From an uncultured bacterium (lineage in GTDB: Bacteria; Cyanobacteriota; Vampirovibrionia; Gastranaerophilales; Gastranaerophilaceae), in contig URFH01000043.1 in NCBI GenBank assembly GCA_900547155.1, forward strand, positions 1-16,057: a DNA stretch of 16,057 nt. Direction: 5' to 3'. Each line of letters begins with the position of its first letter. The first letter of the stretch is position 1. Both the position numbers and the translations under genes were made by a program. This document shows positions 12,580 to 16,057 of this stretch, piece by piece. The notes beneath the pieces are model-generated. The model was not told where the DNA came from. It did no database searches and saw nothing but the letters and a program-made list of their open reading frames with translations.

Positions 12580-14664
12580 CTAAGCAGTAGCGCCGGATTT
12601 TGCGATGATTTCTTCCTGAACGTTCGCAGGTACCTGTTCGTACTTGCTGAATTCCATAGAGAAAGTACCGCGGCCCTGAGTTTTTGAACGGATGTCAGTA
12701 GCATATCCGAACATTTCAGCCAGAGGAACCATTGCTCTGATTTTCTGGATTCCGGTACCCTCGATGATTTCCATACCTTCGATACGTCCTCTTCTGGAAG
12801 CAATATCACCGACGATATCGCCTGTGTTTTCTTCCGGAACTTCGATTTCGACTTTCATCATAGGCTCAAGAATGCAAGGTCTGCATTTTTTAGCACCTTC
12901 TTTGATAGCCATTGAACCGGCGATTTTGAACGCCATTTCTGAAGAGTCAACTTCGTGGTAAGAACCATCGTAGAGCTCAACTTTAACGTCAATCATCGGG
13001 AATCCTGCCAAGATACCGCCTTCAAGGGCTTCTTCCATACCTTTTCTTGCAGGTTCAATGTATTCTTTCGGAATAGCACCGCCGACGATTTTGTTTTCAA
13101 ATACAAATCCGGCATTTTCTTCAGCAGGAGCAATTTTGATTTTAACGTGGCCGTATTGACCTTTACCACCTGACTGACGGATGAATTTTGAATCTTGATC
13201 AGCGTTTCCGCGGATAGTTTCACGGTAAGCAACCTGCGGTTTACCAACGTTAGCGTCAACTTTGAATTCTCTCAAAAGACGGTCAACAATGATGTCGAGG
13301 TGGAGCTCACCCATACCGGAAATGATTGTCTGGCCTGTTTCTGTGTCAGATTTAACACGGAATGACGGATCTTCTTCAGCCAATTTCTGAAGTGCGATAC
13401 CCATTTTATCCTGGTCAGCTTTTGTTTTAGGCTCAATAGCAACCGAGATAACGGGCTCGGGGAAGGTCATTCTTTCAAGGATAATCGGTGCTTTTTCGTC
13501 GCACAGAGTATCGCCTGTTGTTGTGTCTTTCAAGCCGACAGCCGCGCAAATGTCGCCTGCGTAAACTTCAGAAATTTCGTTTCTCTGGTCAGCGTACATT
13601 TGAACAAGTCTTGAAATACGTTCTTTTTTGCCGTTTGTAGCGTTGAGAACGTAAGAACCTGAGCTCAATTTACCTGAATATACGCGCAAGAAAGTCAAAC
13701 GACCTACATACGGGTCAGTCATAACTTTGAACGCGAGTGCAGAGAACGGTTCATCTTCTGATGAATGTCTTGCAACTTTTTCGCCGTCTTCAAGTTCGCC
13801 TTCGATTGCTTTTACATCAACCGGTGAGGGCAGATAAGCAACAACGTTGTCTAACAAGAGCTGAACACCTTTGTTTTTGAACGCTGTACCGCAGCAAACC
13901 GGAACGATTTTGTTTTCGCAGGTTGCTTTTCTCAATACTTTTTTCAGTTCGTCAACAGTCGGTTCTTCGCCTTCGAGGAACTTCATCATCAGGTCATCAT
14001 CATGCTCTGAAATTGCTTCGACGAGAGCTGCACGGTATTTTTTAGCGTCTTCGAGCATATCAGCAGGAATTTCTTCTTCTCTGATATCAGTACCGAGGTC
14101 GTTTGTATAAATTTCAGCTTTCATTGTCATAAGGTCAACAAGACCTGTGAATTTGTCTTCAGCACCGATAGGAAGCTGGATAGGATGAGCGTTAGCGCCG
14201 AGTCTGTTTCTCAACTGGTCAACTACACGGTAGAAGTTTGCGCCTGTTCTGTCCATTTTGTTTACGAATACCATTCTGGGAACTTCGTATCTGTTAGCCT
14301 GACGCCAAACTGTTTCGGACTGTGACTGAACGCCGCCTACCGCGCAAAATACAGCAACAACACCGTCCAAAACACGGAGCGAACGTTCAACTTCGATTGT
14401 GAAGTCAACGTGGCCGGGGGTGTCGATGATGTTGAGCTGGTGATCTTTCCACATAGCTGTAACAGCAGCAGATTGAATTGTAATACCGCGTTCACGTTCC
14501 TGATCCATAAAGTCGGTTACGGCTGCGCCGTCGTGAACTTCACCGATTTTGTGAGTTTTACCTGTGTAGAACAAGATACGTTCGGTCGTAGTGGTTTTAC
14601 CTGCGTCGATGTGAGCGGCAATACCGAAGTTTCTTACTCTTTCCAATGGGACTTTTCTTGCCAT
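12580..14664 (-). CDS. fusA: Translation elongation factor G
   Basis: EF-G is the GTPase that moves tRNA and mRNA through the ribosome and helps recycle it. The 694-aa protein has G1 AHIDAGKTT (17-25), G2 RGITI (59-63), G3 DTPGH (81-85) and G4 NKMD (135-138), the [10 protein letters not shown] insert familiar from cyanobacteria, then domains II-V with [10 protein letters not shown] and a GRG-containing domain IV/V end. AAGGA stands 10 nt before the ATG. It is not in the usual rpsL-rpsG-fusA-tuf operon: upstream is a 63-aa unknown gene on the same strand (114 nt gap) and downstream only repeats. It may be the sole copy displaced from the str operon, or a second EF-G paralogue; all GTPase motifs are intact. 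Confidence 0.96.
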   Translation of the reverse strand: MARKVPLERVRNFGIAAHIDAGKTTTTERILFYTGKTHKIGEVHDGAAVTDFMDQERERGITIQSAAVTAMWKDHQLNIIDTPGHVDFTIEVERSLRVLDGVVAVFCAVGGVQSQSETVWRQANRYEVPRMVFVNKMDRTGANFYRVVDQLRNRLGANAHPIQLPIGAEDKFTGLVDLMTMKAEIYTNDLGTDIREEEIPADMLEDAKKYRAALVEAISEHDDDLMMKFLEGEEPTVDELKKVLRKATCENKIVPVCCGTAFKNKGVQLLLDNVVAYLPSPVDVKAIEGELEDGEKVARHSSEDEPFSALAFKVMTDPYVGRLTFLRVYSGKLSSGSYVLNATNGKKERISRLVQMYADQRNEISEVYAGDICAAVGLKDTTTGDTLCDEKAPIILERMTFPEPVISVAIEPKTKADQDKMGIALQKLAEEDPSFRVKSDTETGQTIISGMGELHLDIIVDRLLREFKVDANVGKPQVAYRETIRGNADQDSKFIRQSGGKGQYGHVKIKIAPAEENAGFVFENKIVGGAIPKEYIEPARKGMEEALEGGILAGFPMIDVKVELYDGSYHEVDSSEMAFKIAGSMAIKEGAKKCRPCILEPMMKVEIEVPEENTGDIVGDIASRRGRIEGMEIIEGTGIQKIRAMVPLAEMFGYATDIRSKTQGRGTFSMEFSKYEQVPANVQEEIIAKSGATA

Positions 14665-14778
14665 TTTTTGTTTTTCCTTTTATCTGATTACTCTAATTAA
14701 ACAGCGGTTAGCTATCTAATAGAATTTTTACATAAAAACAAAAAAATTCAAAGTAGGGAGGTAAGTTTGCGCAAGGAT

Positions 14779-14970
14779 TCAGAAGATTTCTCTGATTTTT
14801 CTTATTGTTTCGTTAATTTTTGCTGCATAAAAGCTGACATAAGCGCCGGAAAGGTTGTCTTGAAAGTCGTCTGTGGCGTATCTCATTGCGTCGTTGTAGC
14901 AGCCGGCTTCGTGCATGAGTTCGTCGAGTTTTTCGAGGATTTCAGGGGGGATTTTTTGGTTTTCGGGCAT
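14779..14970 (-). CDS. Hypothetical protein, 63 aa
   Basis: The protein is not recognised. AAGGAG lies 6 nt before the ATG, and a near-consensus promoter is found at 15034-15062, which supports a real gene. The product is acidic and helical (KIPPEILEKLDELMHEAGCYNDAMRYA, then SFYAAKINETIRKIREIF), with one cysteine and no membrane segment or signal. It is upstream of fusA on the same strand; no terminator was seen in the 114-nt gap, so fusA could be partly read from the same promoter. An ORF on the opposite strand (14767-15021) with a TTG start is judged a shadow. Confidence 0.78.
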   Translation of the reverse strand: MPENQKIPPEILEKLDELMHEAGCYNDAMRYATDDFQDNLSGAYVSFYAAKINETIRKIREIF

Positions 14971-15033
14971 AGGGTGCTCCTTTTTTGTTACATGATGGTT
15001 AATTATTTTAACGTTTGTTAAATATAATAACTG

Positions 15034-15062
15034 ATTGTAATTTATTTGTACATTTTTGTCAA
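15034..15062 (-). promoter_or_regulatory. Promoter of the 63-aa gene (and perhaps fusA)
   Basis: On the minus strand TTGACA (15062-15057), a 17-nt spacer and TACAAT (15039-15034) give an almost perfect promoter. The start near 15027 leaves a leader of about 57 nt. It overlaps the region that must also drive the divergent HTH gene at 15083, so the upstream HTH product could act here. Confidence 0.75.
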
Positions 15063-15082
15063 ATAAAATAAATTAAATGATT

Positions 15083-15295
15083 ATGAGTGCTCAGGAAGAC
15101 ATAAGAATATTACTATTTAGAGAACATATGACAATTACTGCGCTGGCAGAGAAAATGTCTGCGGTTCTGGATAAAAAAGTTTCAAGAAGTTCACTTTCTC
15201 AAAAGCTTATCAACGGTACGCTGCGGTATAATGAGCTTGAAGCTATTTGCCAGGTGCTCGGCTACACAATCGAATACAAGAAAAATACCCCCTGA
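15083..15295 (+). CDS. Small helix-turn-helix protein, copy 1 (70 aa)
   Basis: This is a compact XRE/Cro-like DNA-binding domain with nothing else: an ITALAEKM helix (about 18-25), a recognition helix around SRSSLSQKLING, then LRYNELEAICQVLGY, a pattern common in phage-type repressors. The ATG at 15083 is chosen because the product then aligns end to end with copy 2 (both 70 aa, 49 identical residues by hand count); an ATG at 15077 would add two residues. Neither start has a Shine-Dalgarno sequence. It is divergent from the 63-aa gene, with a shared A/T-rich promoter region. A role as a local regulator, perhaps of itself and its neighbours, is inferred. Confidence 0.82.
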   Translation: MSAQEDIRILLFREHMTITALAEKMSAVLDKKVSRSSLSQKLINGTLRYNELEAICQVLGYTIEYKKNTP

Positions 15296-15311
15296 AAACC
15301 TCCGTCCTTGC
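15245..15311. repeat. 67-bp direct repeat, copy 1 (repeated at 15598-15664)
   Basis: These 67 bases covering the last 17 codons and stop of HTH copy 1 plus 16 nt of 3' flank recur at 15598-15664 with one difference (G at 15261, A at 15614). The upstream coding parts are much more diverged. The repeat could recombine and delete one gene. Confidence 0.9.
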
Positions 15312-15348
15312 TCAAAGTCAACTGTCATTCTGATTTTTCAGTAAAGCA

Positions 15349-15376
15349 TTGACCTAATAATTAAAAATGATAAAAT
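15349..15376 (+). promoter_or_regulatory. Promoter of HTH copy 2
   Basis: TTGACC (15349-15354), a 16-nt spacer and TAAAAT (15371-15376) suit a sigma-70-type promoter, with a start near 15383 and a leader of about 53 nt. Copy 2 can thus be expressed separately from copy 1. Confidence 0.6.
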
Positions 15377-15435
15377 GACATTATTATCCGCAATAGACAC
15401 TCACTTTGTGGCAAATTAGTCACGCATTTTCAACT

Positions 15436-15648
15436 ATGACAGCTCAAAAAGATATAAAAATATTGCTTGTAAACGAAAATATGACGATTACAGAACTAGC
15501 ACGCAGAATGTCAGAAGTTTCGGGCAAAAAATATACAAGAAACGGCATATCCCAAAAGCTCATTAAAGGCACATTGCGCTATGATGAGCTGGAATTAATT
15601 TGCCAGGTGCTCGACTACACAATCGAATACAAGAAAAATACCCCCTGA
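15436..15648 (+). CDS. Small helix-turn-helix protein, copy 2 (70 aa)
   Basis: This is a paralogue of the gene at 15083, 140 nt downstream in the same direction. It has the same length and domain: ITELARRM helix, TRNGISQKLIKG recognition region, LRYDELELICQVLDY. Differences cluster in the first two helices and the recognition helix (SRSSLS against TRNGIS), which suggests the two recognise different sites; the C-terminal 19 residues are identical except for one. The ATG at 15436 fits the alignment; no Shine-Dalgarno sequence precedes it. After the stop the flank stays almost identical to copy 1 for 16 nt. Confidence 0.83.
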   Translation: MTAQKDIKILLVNENMTITELARRMSEVSGKKYTRNGISQKLIKGTLRYDELELICQVLDYTIEYKKNTP

Positions 15649-15664
15649 AAACCTCCGTCCTTGC
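15598..15664. repeat. 67-bp direct repeat, copy 2
   Basis: Partner of 15245-15311, with one mismatch. It includes the 3' end of HTH copy 2, its TGA and CCTCCGTCCTTGC beyond it. Confidence 0.9.
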
Positions 15665-15676
15665 GCCAAATTAACT

Positions 15677-15831
15677 GTCATTCTGAACTTGTTTGACCTT
15701 TCAAAATCTTCAATTTTGTGAAAAATGTCCGGTTTTTTCACAGAATCCGCCAAAAAGTCATATAAATTTTCCAACCCCATAAACCTTAGCCCGTATTTAC
15801 CACCGGCAAGATGCTGAAACAAGTTCAGCAT
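15677..15831. repeat. Dispersed hairpin repeats of the CTGAACTTG type
   Basis: A half-site GTCATTCTGAACTTGTTTGA lies at about 15677-15696, and a complete hairpin ATGCTGAA-ACAAG-TTCAGCAT at 15811-15831. The minus-strand ORF across this stretch (15595-15831) begins inside the hairpin and is repeat-derived. The rest of 15697-15810 shows no gene. Confidence 0.75.
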
Positions 15832-15848
15832 GACAGCACGCCCTTTCC

Positions 15849-16057
15849 GTCACCCTGAACTTGATTCAGGGTCGCAGGATTCTGGTGTATGGACTTCAAT
15901 ATGGCGATTCCGAAACAAGTTCGGAATGACGACCAATTTTTGTCACCCTGAACTCGTTTCAGGGTCGCAGGATTTTGGTATACGGACTTCAATATGGCGA
16001 TTCCGAAACAAGTTCGGAATGACGGGCAATTTTTGTCACCCTGAACTTGATTCAGGG
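15849..16057. repeat. 93-bp tandem repeat, 2.25 copies, two hairpins per unit
   Basis: Units begin at 15849, 15942 and 16035; the third is cut by the window end. The first two differ at 7 of 93 positions by hand count. Each unit holds CCCTGAA-5 nt-TTCAGGG and ATTCCGAA-ACAAG-TTCGGAAT. The changes in the first hairpin fall only in its loop, and the second hairpin is unchanged. The stems belong to the same family as 15811-15831 and 6860-6879. No coding potential was seen. Confidence 0.93.

Noticed and set aside
14767..15021. Plus-strand TTG-start ORF of 84 aa with GGGAGG upstream
   Set aside because: It is antisense to the 63-aa minus-strand gene, which has an ATG, a proper ribosome site and a near-consensus promoter.
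15595..15831. Minus-strand 78-aa ORF
   Set aside because: It starts inside a dispersed hairpin and overlaps the end of HTH copy 2; such LFQHLAG-type ORFs come from the repeat.
15677..16057. CRISPR array at the right end
   Set aside because: Repeats are 93 bp and tandem with near-identical 'spacers'; there are no unique spacers and no cas genes.

Overview
The window looks like a chromosomal segment of a low-GC, diderm (outer-membrane) bacterium. An LptD/OstA-type outer-membrane protein sits beside a periplasmic M23 peptidase, and the elongation factor G sequence reads cyanobacterium-like (for example [10 protein letters not shown] in the G-domain insert). From memory, that combination best fits a non-photosynthetic cyanobacterial relative (Vampirovibrionia/Melainabacteria, Gastranaerophilales-like). 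This is an inference from sequence feel; no taxonomic marker was tested. Most of the window is ordinary core genome, with unusually many dispersed palindromic repeats in the gaps between genes.

Layout. 1-104: eleven TTAGG pentamers running flush into a perfect 25-bp inverted repeat. 125-1766 (+): two unrecognised genes, a 102-aa protein and a 434-aa beta-strand-rich protein with a barrel-like C-terminus but no signal peptide. 1767-2029: a repeat cluster between convergent genes. 6031-2030 (-): a compact five-gene run, gltX, bioG, bioC, a 57-aa zinc-ribbon protein and a YhcC-type radical SAM protein; the bioG/bioC and zinc-ribbon/radical-SAM junctions overlap. 6032-6420: gltX upstream region and G/C-rich repeats. 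6421-6726 (+): a 101-aa unknown protein with its own terminator. 6793-10141 (+): a promoter, then a 35-aa membrane peptide, a catalytically complete EnvC-like M23 peptidase and an LptD-like protein, probably one cell-envelope operon.

10735-10166 (-): gmk, apparently expressed from a leaderless or near-leaderless transcript. 10736-11133 holds a long imperfect inverted repeat and a candidate small RNA with anti-Shine-Dalgarno motifs and its own terminator. 11910-11134 (-): tpiA with terminator. 11911-12579: a 120-bp element with perfect 21-bp terminal inverted repeats, a second composite repeat, the probable fusA terminator and two hairpins. 14664-12580 (-): fusA, standing alone without rpsL, rpsG or tuf. 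14970-14779 (-): a 63-aa unknown protein with a good promoter. 15083-15648 (+): two tandemly duplicated 70-aa helix-turn-helix proteins whose 3' ends and 3' flanks are nearly identical. 15649-16057: dispersed hairpins and a 93-bp tandem repeat running off the end.

No mobile-element transposase, CRISPR array, tRNA or rRNA was seen. No complete undescribed system can be demonstrated. The best candidates for something new are the pentamer/hairpin structure with its two-gene neighbour, the tpiA-gmk small RNA, and the twin HTH genes. Five coding starts were moved from the longest possible ORF (125, gltX 6031, bioG 4581, 6421, 15083/15436), and two small genes (2953-3126 and 6904-7011) were found by reading the gaps.
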